NCBI GenBank assembly: GCA_965178125.1
Contig: OZ237760.1
Span: 558,001 to 622,000 of the forward strand
Length of the DNA: 64,000 nt
Reading direction: 5' to 3'
From: Bilabrum cf. latius
Taxonomy: Eukaryota > Bigyra: Bicosoecida > Bigyra > Bicosoecida
The position numbers and the translations under genes are program-made. This document shows positions 26,501-37,400 of the stretch, one piece after another (positions within the stretch are counted from its first letter, which is position 1; each line of letters begins with the position of its first letter). Below the pieces are notes generated by a model that did not search any database, was not told the origin of the DNA, and saw only the letters and a list, made by a program, of their open reading frames with translations.

Positions 26501-29500
26501 CAGTGTCTCGAGCGTGCCAGGTGACAGGCGCGTGCGCACGGGCTTCACTGCAGCCACAGTCCCGAAGGATGTGAAGCTGCTTGACGACGACACCACTGCT
26601 GTGGTTGCCAACGACAGCATCCACCTGCCAGAGCTCCCACTCGACCCTGTCACCGGCATCTCGCTTGCTGTGCCGCCCTCTGCCGGGGCCCGCGCGCCGC
26701 TTCTTTGGGGCGTGGGTGCCGCGTGCATCGGCAAGGGTCTTGTTGCCGGACCCCCGCCTGCGCAGCAGGCTGGTGATGGAGTCGAAGATGCCGCGGCGCA
26801 CTCCGCAGCGACGGATCGCGCGCGTTCTGCGTCTGGCTTTGACACGTACGTGTTCAAGGCAGGACCGGCGCCCCTTGCCGTTGGTCTCGTGACCCCCAAC
26901 CCAGACGCGAAGGCAGATTCGTCCCAACCGCCGTTCCTGCCTGTGGTCGTCTGGCGGGACCACGTCGTTCAGGTGCATCGACCTCCGGTTGGCACTGGTG
27001 CCGTGGCAGCCTCAAGCGGCGGCGAGGGTCTCTCGATGCCGCCCATGGTGCGCAGAGAGAGCACATCTGGAGCGGCCGAGCACAAGGTGGCGACCGCGGC
27101 ACTGCCCCTGGGCCACGGTCTCAAGACCAACAGCATCGTGCGCGTGGTCGTGGACCCGACGTCCCGCCAGGTGCGCATCTCGGCCGACGGCGCCGGTAAG
27201 CCCGTGGTGGCTGTCAGCCAGTCGAAGCCGAGCGACGGCACCAAGGCTTCCATCATCGATGCCGGCCACTGGCTGTTCGACAAGGCTGGCGACGTTCAGT
27301 GCGAGCTGATTCCCGCTGTTTGGCTGCCGTCGAGTATGGATTCTGTGTTCATCCGGGGCTCCAAGAGCACTACAACCGCGCCTGGAGTGTCTGACAGCGC
27401 GGTATCCGGGGGGGACAGCTCCGCTGGCAACCGGTTCTTGCCTAGCACCTCTGTCGCTGGCAAGGTGCTCAAGCCGCTGCGGGACCTGCCCTGGTTCGAC
27501 GAGTTGTGCCAGCTGAGCGAGCTGGCCCGCGAGATGGGCGAGGGGGAGGCACCGCACGCCGTGCTGCGCGGCATGCTGCCTGCTTACGCAGCCTCTAGCA
27601 TGTCGGTGCTGGTGGAATCCAAGCACCCTGTATCGTCGGGCAGTGCAGTCTGGCAGCGTGACGTGAACGTCCCCGGGGCCTCTGCGCTCCGCGTGATCTT
27701 CGACCGCGAGACGAAGCTGGCGGACGGTGAGATGCTGCAGGTCAAGCGATCCGACCTGGGGGCGGCCGCTGCCCCGCTCGGCATGTCTACGGGCGCTGCT
27801 CTGCCCGGCTCCCAGCTGAAGCGTGATGTTGCAGAGTTCAAGGGCGGCAAGTCCGTACCTGCGCAGTACGTGAGCACGCGCAGCCTAGAGCAGGAGATGC
27901 TCAACTTGACTCCTGGTGAGATCACCTCGTCGATCGTCAAGTCCGTGGGCGGTCAGTTCGACCTGGCCCGCCGAGGCACGGGCGCCTCTGCGAGCCGACC
28001 CGAGCTGAAAGTCGGCAGCGAGGTGGTCCGCGATGAGCTGGGGTGGTGCAAGGGCAACGAGGACGGAGGCCCGGGCTCCAAGGGCAAGGTGCAAGAAAAG
28101 ACCTCGAGCGGCAAGTGGAAGGTCCGGTGGAGCAACGGCACAGTGGCCAAGTACGCCTACCCGGATGCCTCGGGCGAATATCCCATCCGCCTTGCCTCGG
28201 CTCCCAAGTCTGGCTCGGCCACTCTGATCTCAGCGGTCAGCAAGGGACTGCTCGTGCGCGGAGACCGCGCTCGCCTCCGTGCCATCTTCGGGCATGCGAC
28301 TCCTGCCGACCTGCAAAAGATGCGGGCTGCCGATGCCGCGGAGAGCGGGGAGGGCCCCGCTGCGGGTGCTGCCGATGGAGGGGCTGCGTCCGCTGGCGCC
28401 GCTGATGCCGAGGCCGGCTCATCGGTCAGCGCGCCGGCAGGACCGCCCACCGTGTCTGATATCCTCGAGTCGGAGGCATACCTAACGTGGCCACCGGAGG
28501 CGGGCAAACCGTTTTCGTTCGTGTACTTCCGGAGTCGGCCCAAGGCTGACGCCAAGGCCGGTGCAGCCGCTGCCGCTGTCAGCTCCGAGGCCGGCTGGAG
28601 CGAGTGGTCCCTGGCAGGTGCCGTCAAGGGCACTCAGGCCGAGATGGTGGATTTGAAGCCCTCCAGCGAGTACGAGGTGAAGGTGGCCGCGGGCACCGGT
28701 AAGAACGCGAGCGACGCCCCCGCTTCCGAAGCCGCCGATCCCGTCTCGTTCACCACGCCACCGGCTCTGCTATGCGGCCAGATCCACTTGGAGGGCGACA
28801 AGACCAAGCGGGTGGCGGAGAAGGGTACTGGCTTTGAGGTGCGCGGGCTGCCTGCCAGCACGACCAGGCTGGTGCACGCCGTCCTGGGCGTGCGGCAAGG
28901 CAAGGCCACCTGGCAGTTCGAGGTGAAATAGGTTGGTTCGGGCGATGACGCCAAGCTCGCCTTTGGGGCTATCACGGTTCCTCGCGGGGCCAGCAGGAGC
29001 AGGGGCTCCTCCTCGTCTACTACAGCCGTGTTTTCGGGGCTGCAGACCGACGGGCAGATGCGCAATGGGTCCACAGTGCGCGCTGCCGATGGCGAGATCG
29101 CCATTGCCCCCGGCTCGGTGATCGAGGTGCAGGCAGATGCAGAGGCCAGAACTATCGCCGTGTCGGTGGACGGCAAGTCAGCCGGCAAGATTGAAGGCGT
29201 GGTTGCAGGCACCATGCACCCAGCCGTCAAGATCGAGGGTGGCGTGAGCGGCATGCGTTCCGCCGCGCTGACTAGCTTCACTGCTGGCGAGCCCGAGGCC
29301 TTGGAGGCACCGCCCGCCGCCAGCGAGGCGTGCAGCGGTATCGAGGGCGTGCCTGCCTACCGCAGTCAGATCCTGCGCGCCATGGCTGTGAACGAGTCCA
29401 GGCTAGCCAAGGTGAACCCCAGGGGCATGCAGGTGGCCTTCGCGGCGCAGGTAGCGGGAGCCAAGCACGGGCGCAAGTCTGGTGAGGCGGCTTCTGGCGG

Positions 29501-31502
29501 CAGCGCATCTGCCGCCGCTGGTTCGGCTGCTGGTCCTGCCCGGCGGGTTGGAGGGTCGGGGTCATGGGGCGTGCGCGCCGCCATCCTGCCCGAATTCGAC
29601 GGCGACGTGCTAGCGCTCGCTCTTTCTGACACGTACGTCAACAGCCTGGAGCACAAGCGGGCTTTGGCCCGTGCGAATGTGCACGCCGTGTCTGCGGCCG
29701 CAGGGCGCTCGTTCGGGGCGTCTACCCGGGGCGGTCCCGCCTCTGGAGCGGGCGCTGATGACGACGGGCTCGCTGCACCTCCGATGCTTCGGAGGGTCAC
29801 CACCTCGGGCGGGGCCGGCGCAGCCGGGCGCTCCAGCAAGGACCGCGCGAAGCTCGGTGTGGAGGTGCTGCGGGACTGCTACGAGCGTCTCGTGGACTAC
29901 GTGGACGGCGGGTTCGAGGGCTCTCGCGCGGACGAGGAGCTCGTGGAGTACGTGAATGAGGCAGCTCGCGCGAAGGACTGGAAGACGTCCAAACTGCTCG
30001 GAGTGACGTGGGACGAGGTGGTGCAGGTGCACCCGGTGGCTAAGGACAAGGGCGAGGAGGCAAGCCTCAAGTCGTACCCGCACCTCAGGCGCCTGCCAGA
30101 GGCCGACAGGCGCGGCCGCCTGGCGGCGCGCTTCAAGCTGCTGCAGACACTCAACCGGATGGTTGCCAAGGCCCTCCCGTGGATCGATTTCAGCCGTTCC
30201 CTGGAGCCTGCCAGCCTCGCGTCTAGGATCTCCTCCATTGCACGGCTTGTCTTCGAGCCCGTGAAGCTGCCCCTGTTCTGGGCCGCAATGGAGAGGACCA
30301 AGAACTCCTCCGGCGGGGAGTCCAGCATCAACGTGGATCGTCTGCGGCCGACCGCCAGGCTGGGAGGGGGCCTCAAGGACACAGAGGGCAGGCACACGGT
30401 GTTCTCTCAGGTCTTCCGCAAGTTCCACTCCAAGCCTCCCAAGGAGCTGAGGAAGAGCGGCAAGTTCCTTGACGTGAGCTTCAAGGGCGAAGGCGCCATC
30501 GACGCGGGTGGCCCTTATAGGGAGCTTATCGGTGCCATCATGCCCGAGGACCTGATGAGCGACAGAATGGACCTGTTCTTGCCCGTGCCCAACGCGGCCG
30601 CGCACGTGGGGTCCAACTGGGACTTGATGCTGCCCAACCCGGGAGCGAGGTCCAAGACCTCCCTTGCCCTGTTCACCTTCGTGGGCAAGTTCTTCGGGCT
30701 GATCATGCGGCAGAAGATCTACATCCCCATGCGTCTCTCCTCGATTGTCTGGAAGGCCTTGTGCAACCAGGAGGCGGACGAGGCTGATCTGTGGGACGTG
30801 GATGAGCCCACCATGACCTTCGTGCAGAAGATCAGGCAGCTGGGTGCAGGGGACGGTAGCGCGGCCGCGGGAGGCGCGGCTGCCGGCGGCATGTCGGACG
30901 ACGTGTTCCGCCAAAAGTTCGAGCTGACGTACTCTACAAGCACGCTGGACGGGCGTCAGGTGGAGCTGAGGTCGGGCGGGAAGCGCCGGCCGGTGACGTT
31001 TGACGGCAGGCATGATTGGTGTGCTGCACGGGTCAGGCACAGGCTTAGGGAGGAGTTCGCGCCTCAGCTTGCAGCCATGCGCGCCGGGCTGGCCACCGTC
31101 ATCCCCTAGCGCGTGCTGAGTCTCTTCAGTTGGAGAGAGGTGGAGCGCCTCGTGTGCGGTGCCCGCACCGTGGACGTCAAGGTGCTCAAGGAGATGTGCG
31201 AGCTGAGCGGGTACTCCAAGACGGACAAGACGATCGAGCTGTTCTGGGAGGTCATGGAGGAGATGAGCCAGGAGGACAGGTGCAAGTTCATCCGGTTCGC
31301 GTGGGGCCGGTCGACGCTACCCATCAGCAAGAAGGACTGGGGTGACAAGTTCAAGATCTCCAAGTACAGTGGTAGCCCTGGCAGCCTCCCTCTGGCGCAC
31401 ACGTGCTTCTTCCAGATCGAGCTGCCGCCGTACGAGACGAAGAAAGACATGGAGGACAAGCTGCAGCTCGCTATCAACACTCTCAGCATGATGAACGGCT
31501 GA
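5559..31502 (+). CDS. giant multidomain HECT E3 ubiquitin ligase, intronless
   Basis: One frame of 8,648 codons with 16 TAGs read as Gln (6966, 7056, 7143, 8472, 9159, 11289, 12351, 14559, 15633, 15954, 20124, 23535, 23808, 25395, 28929, 31107) and a single stop, TGA 31500-31502. Modules by approximate residue: PHR domain 370-537; serial SPRY/B30.2-like units 2465-4141; LamG-like fold 4295-4600 ('RWSHLAFVMDG'); HERC2-type CUB-like segment 4660-4770; SPRY 4790-4975; kelch repeats 5028-5368; another SPRY-like unit 5425-5634; CUB-like 6280-6380 and ~7345; MIB/HERC2 domain 7478-7548; FN3-like 7628-7734; SPRY-like 7740-7910; HECT 8275-8647. The HECT C-lobe has 'HTCFFQIELPPY', with catalytic Cys8616. 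It should accept ubiquitin from an E2 and transfer it to Lys. Domain content recalls HERC1/HERC2/MYCBP2 scaffolds; substrate unknown. Acidic and Ala/Gly linkers separate modules. Confidence 0.9.
6670..7170 (+). other. PHR domain of the giant ligase, with two TAG codons at Gln-type positions
   Basis: Residues ~370-537 match the PHR fold of MYCBP2/Highwire/RPM-1 and BTBD proteins: 'LGVGSYGG', 'CSGYYGSSG', 'NGTDSNTG.VPRVYF'. The last element aligns with the family's conserved 'NGT....GQ[IV]P..[LY]F', so TAG 7143 (residue 529) occupies the Gln of GQ[IV]P. TAG 7056 occupies the position after 'YGSSG', where Gln or Lys is usual. The alignment is by recall of the family consensus and has not been computed. 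Confidence 0.72.
12950..17980 (+). repeat. tandem array of about seven SPRY-like protein repeats
   Basis: Within the HECT gene, seven consecutive units of roughly 170-200 residues share one pattern: an 'LxWxI' strand, 'xLGIxxxx', '[VLM][IL]R[AS][FY][NTD]Gxx[YL]xxG', a 'DxVxFxLDLxxGTxxGxLxxxT' strand pair, then 'DIPPGxxxHPxxFxxG' and 'IxSIxFxP'. Approximate units: 12950-13460, 14160-14720, 14870-15370, 15490-16010, 16080-16660, 16780-17320, 17440-17980. The repeats are clear at protein level but not as DNA repeats, so they are old internal duplications. Assignment to SPRY/concanavalin-like folds is by motif pattern. Confidence 0.7.
20640..21660 (+). repeat. kelch-repeat beta-propeller in the giant ligase
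   Basis: About six units carry the kelch signature of a hydrophobic strand plus GG followed ~20 residues later by a Trp: 'VLVIGGKNPSG', 'VLVVGGKSSKG' with 'DTWEVSP', 'VLVCGGHSGKS' with 'DSWKLAA', 'VVVAGGTDGKA' with 'NAWSLFP', 'LMLVGGFDQNK', and 'VLVLAGFEDVD' with 'PVWSPMA'. Six blades suggest a complete propeller, probably a substrate- or partner-binding module. Kelch repeats within a HECT ligase are unusual, since kelch adaptors are normally associated with cullin E3s. Confidence 0.78.
30380..31502 (+). other. HECT catalytic domain
   Basis: The N-lobe includes 'GAIDAGGPYRELI' and 'ALFTFVGKFFGLIMRQ'. The C-lobe includes 'EVERLVCG', 'WEVMEEM', 'FAWGRSTLP' and the thioester loop 'AHTCFFQIELPPY', with Cys codon 31404-31406. 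TAG 31107 lies between the lobes in 'ATVIP(TAG)RVLSLFSW', where HECT ligases commonly read VP/IP-x-x-xL. Termination at this UAG would remove the active-site Cys, so the enzyme needs UAG decoding to be catalytic. Confidence 0.93.
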
Positions 31503-31881
31503 GCAATCGATTAGTTTACAGTGACATGACAGGAATATATCCACTTTTTCAGTTCTGTTCCGAGTAAGTTGCTGGGGGTCCAAGAACCCGAGTGGATACG
31601 AGCAGGCGGCATGCCGGATCCGATCCCAGTGGCACAAAGTTCCCGCACAGTCAGGTATTTTATTATCCGTCCGAAGTACGCGCCATTCCTACGCCTACCC
31701 TGCCAAAAGCTTGCTAAACCATATCCTAACTCAACCTATAAATCTAGCCCCTGCAGCTTCCAGTGCAAACATTTTCTTGGGGTGCCATCGGATCGTCTTC
31801 TATCACTACACAATACTTATTGTTTGAATTAGGGTATAATACCGGGTACGTTCAACTGGGGCAACGTTTGCTAAAAGCAGC
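31503..31881 (+). other. intergenic region upstream of sialidase 1
   Basis: 379 bp between the HECT stop and the first sialidase. No gene is visible. A TATAAT-like element at 31835-31840 lies 42 nt before the inferred ATG and could be a core promoter element, but this is a weak call from a single short motif. Confidence 0.3.
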
Positions 31882-32994
31882 ATGCGATCTTTACTTGGTC
31901 TAGCCCAAAACTAGTGGGTTGGGGCACTTGTGCAAGCAGCCATCGTCGCAGCTGCATCCAGTGCACCACCTGGAGAATCAGTCTTTATCAGCGGCGAAGG
32001 AGGCTATGCTTGCTACCGCATCCCTGCGCTGATAAGCTTGCCCGGGGGTGACGCGCTTGCTTTTGCAGAAGGCAGGAAGTTCTCGTGCGCAGACCACGAC
32101 TGGAACGACATCGTGATGCGGCGGTACAGCAAGAGCCAGAACAAGTGGGGCAACCTCATGGTGGTGTACGGCGAAAGCCACGGAAGCACGCACATTACGA
32201 TCGGAAACCCCGCCCCGGCTCTGGACCTTGATGGGTCGACTGTTCACCTCCTCATGTGCAGGAACAACAAGCAGGTTCTGTACATGTCATCTACAGACGG
32301 TGGGCAATCGTGGCCGTCAAGCGTAACTGACCTTTCTTCTCAGGTGGTTCCGTCTTCTTGGTCCTGGGTTGCCACGGGCCCCCCAGGCAGCTTGGTAACG
32401 TCGAATGGGACCATACTAGTGGCAGCCGATCATATCAGCAACCAAAACAAAGGATCCCACACATTTCACAGCGACGATGGAGGCGCCACCTGGAGGCTGG
32501 GGGGCCTCCTTGACCAGGGCAACGAGTGCCAGGCGGCCGAGCTGCAGAGCCCCGACGGCACGCGCTCCCTGCTGCTGGACATGCGGTCTGCGAACGACTC
32601 CCAGTTCACGCGCCTGCTGGGAAGCTCGAGCGATTTCGGCGCCAGCTGGAGCGTGCGGCAGGCTCGCGACATGCCGGACCCGCACTGCGAGGGATCTTTG
32701 GTCGCTGGGGCCAGCCGCGCCGGAGCCTTCACTCCGCTGTACGCGTGCAACGCCGCGAGCTCGAAGCACAGGGAGAACATGACGGTGTACCAGTCGCTGG
32801 ATGGGGGCCAGAGCTGGCATGTGCGCAGGAACGTGTTCAGCGGCATGAGCGCGTACAGCAGCCTGCAGGTGCTGCCGGCAGCAGCAGGGTCCGTGGGCGG
32901 TGGGCTCGGCGCATCCGACCGATTGGGTCTGCTTTGGGAGACGGCAGGCGATGGCGAGCCGTCGTATCACAGGATCAACTTCCTGGAGGTTTGA
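31882..32994 (+). CDS. secreted GH33-type sialidase, copy 1
   Basis: Hydrolyses terminal sialic acids from glycans, probably outside the cell or in the endomembrane system. 370 residues if started at ATG 31882, giving a signal-peptide-like N-terminus 'MRSLLGLAQN(TAG)WVGALV' that includes one TAG (31912). The mature domain has the 'YRIP' arginine motif, a catalytic-type 'DHDWND', several Asp boxes (S.DGG..W: 'STDGGQSW', 'SDDGGATW', 'SSDFGASW', 'SLDGGQSW'), the nucleophile-region Glu in 'ECQAAELQ', and a Tyr in 'MSAYSSLQVL'. The stop is TGA. The alternative start GTG 31930 would lose the signal sequence. A CGCAG at 31947-31951 resembles the introns' acceptors here, so a missed upstream exon is possible. 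Twin copy follows. Confidence 0.88.
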
Positions 32995-33178
32995 TGCGGT
33001 CACGGTGGCGCAATGAAGTTGCCCTTTACTCCGGATCTCACCAGTCAGTTCGTGGAGTAGGTGCGCTCACCACGATTATTTGTAGCAAATATTTGGTTGG
33101 GACAACTTAATTAGATTACTTCTTTCCATTACGCGTGCAGGTGACAGCACATACATAGCAGCAACAGAGTATTGCACG

Positions 33179-34285
33179 ATGCGAGCTGGGTCTGTTGTAC
33201 TTTTCTTCGCGTAGTCTCTTGCAGTCTCGAGCTATGCCGCAGCTGCATCCAGTGCACCACCTGGAGAATCAGTCTTTATCAGCGGCGAAGGAGGCTATGC
33301 TTGCTACCGCATCCCTGCGCTGATAAGCTTGCCCGGGGGTGACGCGCTTGCTTTTGCAGAGGGCAGGAAGTTCTCATGCGCAGACCATGACTGGAACGAC
33401 ATTGTGATGCGGCGGTACAGCAAGAGCCAGAACAAGTGGGGCAACCTCACGGTGGTGTACGGCGAAAGCCACGGAAGCACGCACATTACGATCGGAAACC
33501 CCGCCCCGGCTCTGGACCTTGATGGGTCGACTGTTCACCTCCTCATGTGCAGGAACAACAAGCAGGTTCTGTACATGTCATCTACAGACGGTGGGCAATC
33601 GTGGCCATCAAGCGTAACTGACCTTTCTTCTCAGGTGGTTCCGTCTTCCTGGTCCTGGGTTGCCACGGGCCCCCCCGGCAGCTTGGTGACGTCGAATGGG
33701 ACCATACTAGTGGCCGCCGATCATAATGTGGGCAAGGCACACGGATCCCACACATTTCGCAGCGACGATGGAGGCGCCACCTGGAGGCTGGGGGGCCTCC
33801 TTGACCAGGGCAACGAGTGCCAGGCGGCCGAGCTGCAGAGCCCCGACGGCACGCGCTCCCTGCTGCTGGACATGCGGTCTGCGAACGACTCCCAGTTCAC
33901 GCGCCTGCTGGGAAGCTCGAGCGATTTCGGCGCCAGCTGGAGCGTGCGGCAGGCTCGCGACATGCCGGACCCGCACTGCGAGGGATCCTTGGTCGCTGGG
34001 GCCAGCCGCGCCGGAGCCTTCACTCCGCTGTACGCGTGCAACGCCGCGAGCTCGAAGCACAGGGAGAACATGACGGTGTATCAGTCGCTGGATGGGGGCC
34101 AGAGCTGGCATGTGCGCAGGAACGTGTTCAGCGGCATGAGCGCGTACAGCAGCCTGCAGGTGCTGCCGGCAGCGGCAGGGTCCGTGGGCGGTGGGCTCGG
34201 CGCATCCGACCGTTTGGGTCTGCTTTGGGAGACGGCAGGCGATGGCGAGCCGTCGTATCACAGGATCAACTTCCTGGAAGTATGA
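33179..34285 (+). CDS. secreted GH33-type sialidase, copy 2
   Basis: 368 residues from ATG 33179, with a better signal peptide than copy 1: 'MRAGSVVLFFA(TAG)SLAVSSYA', TAG at 33212. The mature domain aligns with copy 1 without gaps (constant offset of 1291 bp from 31949/33240 to the stop). Apart from a short block at 33722-33739 (NVGKAH instead of ISNQNK) I see only two amino-acid differences: Thr for Met in 'NL.VVYG' and Arg for His in 'HTF.S'. All catalytic motifs (YRIP, Asp boxes, AAELQ, AYSSL) are kept, so both should be active. The signal-peptide exteriors do not resemble each other. Stop is TGA. Recent duplication or ongoing gene conversion is inferred. Confidence 0.88.
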
Positions 34286-34445
34286 CTGATATCAGTACAT
34301 ACGAGTGCTCTGTGATCCTCTGTGACGCATGTAGAAGTAATAGCAAAGTGTTCCGTGCAGTGCATGGCACTGCTGCGCAACCAGCGCGGTTATCGCTGGA
34401 ACTATTCTGGGCCTAGTTTTACGTACAGGCTGTACCGAAGACATC
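34286..34445. other. short intergenic spacer
   Basis: 160 bp between the second sialidase and the alpha2delta-like gene. No feature is supported in it. Confidence 0.4.
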
Positions 34446-37400
34446 ATGCACCTCTCATTCAGTCTCGGCATTCTTGCTTTCCATTTACTGACTAGAAGCA
34501 GTGACGCCGCATCTGAGGGGTCAGATTCGTTCTGCCCGTTTTTTAACAACCGATCACCGGCTCCACTCGCATCAGGAAATTGCTCCCGCTGGTATTCCGA
34601 CAACGCCTGCTGCAACACCAACGAAATGGACGTTTTCTTGCCGACAGGCTCGTCACCAGTAAGTGGTTATCTTTGCCTGTTGCCGTGCCGTTCCAGAGCC
34701 ATGCGCACCTTCACTCTGGATGGTGTAACAGCACCAGAAAACGTCGTGTGCGGTTGCATGTTATCGCCACATTATATTAATATGATCAGAATCGTGCATG
34801 TGATTGCTTGCATCGATCATGATTCCCTGCCAGGGTTGCTTGCTATCGCAGTTGAAGACGACAAGTAGTGACTGCCTTCGGGTTCTGAACTACATGTACT
34901 GCTGGCCATGCTCACCCGACAGCCAGTATTTCTACGATTTGAAACGGAGACAGATGGCTGTATGCAGATCGATGTGCGATGCCATCTACGATTTCTGCGG
35001 CAGCGCAGACTGGAAAGGCGCCACATTGCGAGACTCTTTCTCATCTGGGACGCAGATGTGCACCCAGCAAGGGTACCAGATCGTCGATGATACGACCAGT
35101 GGTGGCTCTGAAGACAGCAGTAGTGCTACTACTCCCGGGCAGGAGTTCGGCTGCTTCGGGATTAGGCCCGGCGACAGCGTGCTACCTCACAGACCAGACG
35201 GTCCCTCCTCGTCCAGCATCCCAGTAGCTACTTGCAAGCTATGGTCTACCCTGTCTATGGTCTCTGCTGCTGCTGGCTTGATTGCCGTGGGTGGCAGCAG
35301 GGGAGGCGGAGGCGCACAGGGAGCGTCTGTGTCGACCCCCGTCACGCTCGTCACACTCTCCACTCTCCTCGTCCTGCTGCGTGCCCCTACCATCTCGGCC
35401 GAGCAGCCTGTGCAGGCTGCCTACGAAACCAAGCAGATCGACGCGGCAGGCCTATCCACGGAAGGGAACGGGGGCCGGTAGCTCGCCAGCCGCACTTGCC
35501 CCTACATCGGCGGCGGGAGGCTTTCCGCCCCGAATTACCAGCTCAGCGGATGCACCCTGTTCCAAGAGAATGCGTGCTGCACCAATCCCGAGGTGGTGGC
35601 CATGACAGAGGCCCCTCCGCGCCTGCTGCAAGCTGGTCGGGACTGCGCAGCCGCATTCAGCTACCTGACATGCTCCCCCTGCTCCTCGCGACAGGCCGAC
35701 TTCTTCCTTGGGCACGAGGTCGAGCAGCAGCAGGTGCGCGTGTGCGAGGGATACTGCAACGTGATGTACCGCGCGTGCGAGAATGCCGTGGTGCCAGGGC
35801 CGCTGGCCGACACGGTAGCGCTGCGCTTCGGCAACGGCACCGCCTTGTGCGAGGCCTTGGGCTTCTCTCCTGTCGAGATTCACGACGAGCCCCCTACATC
35901 AGGCTACAACAACAACAACAACCTGGAAGCGCGCGCGAAACCCACTTGCTTTGGGGTGGAAGTGAACCATGCGGTGTTTTCAGGCAACGTGCCCGACGCT
36001 GACGGCGCGACCAGGCATGCCCGGGGGGTTGGTGCGGGCGTACAAGCCGCCGCACTTGCAGCGGGTGTGCTCGCTGCTACGATGCTGTTCTCATCAAGAG
36101 CGGACTCAAGCATTGGGGCGAACTCTGGCCAGAATAGTGCGACTCGGTGCGCTACTCGGGGCTCTGCTGTGTTCCTTCCGTTGGCCCTAGTGTTCGTGCT
36201 CGTATCCAGCTTCACGCAAGGGGCCAAGGCGGTCTTCACTGCTGGCCTTGCAAGCAGCCTGGCGTCAGCCATCGATAGCGGGCTTCAGGGCGTGGCAGAT
36301 GCTCAGCTGCGGAGAGACGAGCTGCAGGAAGTCTACGACTCGGCCAACTACACCACATAGCAAAGGGACGGCGAGCAGCTGGTGCAGTCGGTGCGGGACA
36401 GTCTCGCCACGTTCTTCAGGGGCAAGATCCAGCTTGCGGAGACACTCGCAACCAACGTTGCAGCCAAACTGCAAGCGACTGCGCAGAGCAACATGGCATC
36501 GCGTCCCTCTTTCTACGACACTGACACCGTGCTGGAGGTCCCCGGCGAGCGGTTCGATGCTCGCTACCAGCAGCACGTCAGCTTTGACCACTCCACGATC
36601 AAGATCCCCAACTTCGCGGACCGAAACCCCAACAGTCAAACAGCCACAAGTCCAAGTAGCGGAGCACTAGCTGCAGCCTGGGCCACCAACAGCATTGACG
36701 AGGAACTTCGTGGCCCGCAGCTGGCTGATTCGACCGTGCGCTGGGTGTACATGGGTCACCGGACCGGCACCTTCCGCTCGCTGCCTGGTCGTCGCAGGGC
36801 TAGAAACTACTTCGGGTTTACGGATGACTACAACCCGCTGACGCGCCCCTGGTACGTCGGGTCGTCTTCTTCGCAGAAAGACCTCGTGATATTGCTGGAC
36901 TGCTCCACCAGCATGCGAAGCCGCAGCGGTCCGGCGCTCGAGGCAGCCCGTGCAGTGATCGATTCCCTGACGCCTGAGGACAGGTTTAATGTCGTGTGCA
37001 TGAAGAGTTCTTACTATGCCGCCGGATGTGGCAGTTCGATCTGCGCCTCGCGATGGGTCAGCTATAGGTCCAGGAGGACCAGTCTGCTAGGCTGCGGCGG
37101 AGAGACCGTGCAGTTCGCGACGCCGGCCAACAAGAAGCAAGTTCTAGACAAGCTGACTCCAAGCATTTTTGATGGCAAGCAGAGCTGGGAGTCGGCCATT
37201 GAACTCACTCAGCGCCTGCTGAGAAGCAGCAGCCGGGCCTGCGACACTCTAGTAGTTCTCATCACGGATTCGGAAGACAGGGACACTAACAGTGTGCAGG
37301 CTTACTCGCACACGGACTGTAGAACCGTCACCAGCTGCTACACGAACATCGATGGCGAGGAAATCTGCACAGATCGCGAAGAGTGCACGGACTATTACGC

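Noticed and set aside
5559-31502. A string of separate genes or pseudogene fragments, each ending in TAG
   Set aside because: All fragments share one frame, domains run across the TAGs (PHR, SPRY, HECT), there are no frameshifts and no TAA/TGA inside, and the same pattern occurs in unrelated genes on both strands.
31882-34285. Recent bacterial transfer of the sialidases
   Set aside because: They carry in-frame TAG in their leaders and eukaryote-style signal peptides. Family membership alone does not show recent transfer.
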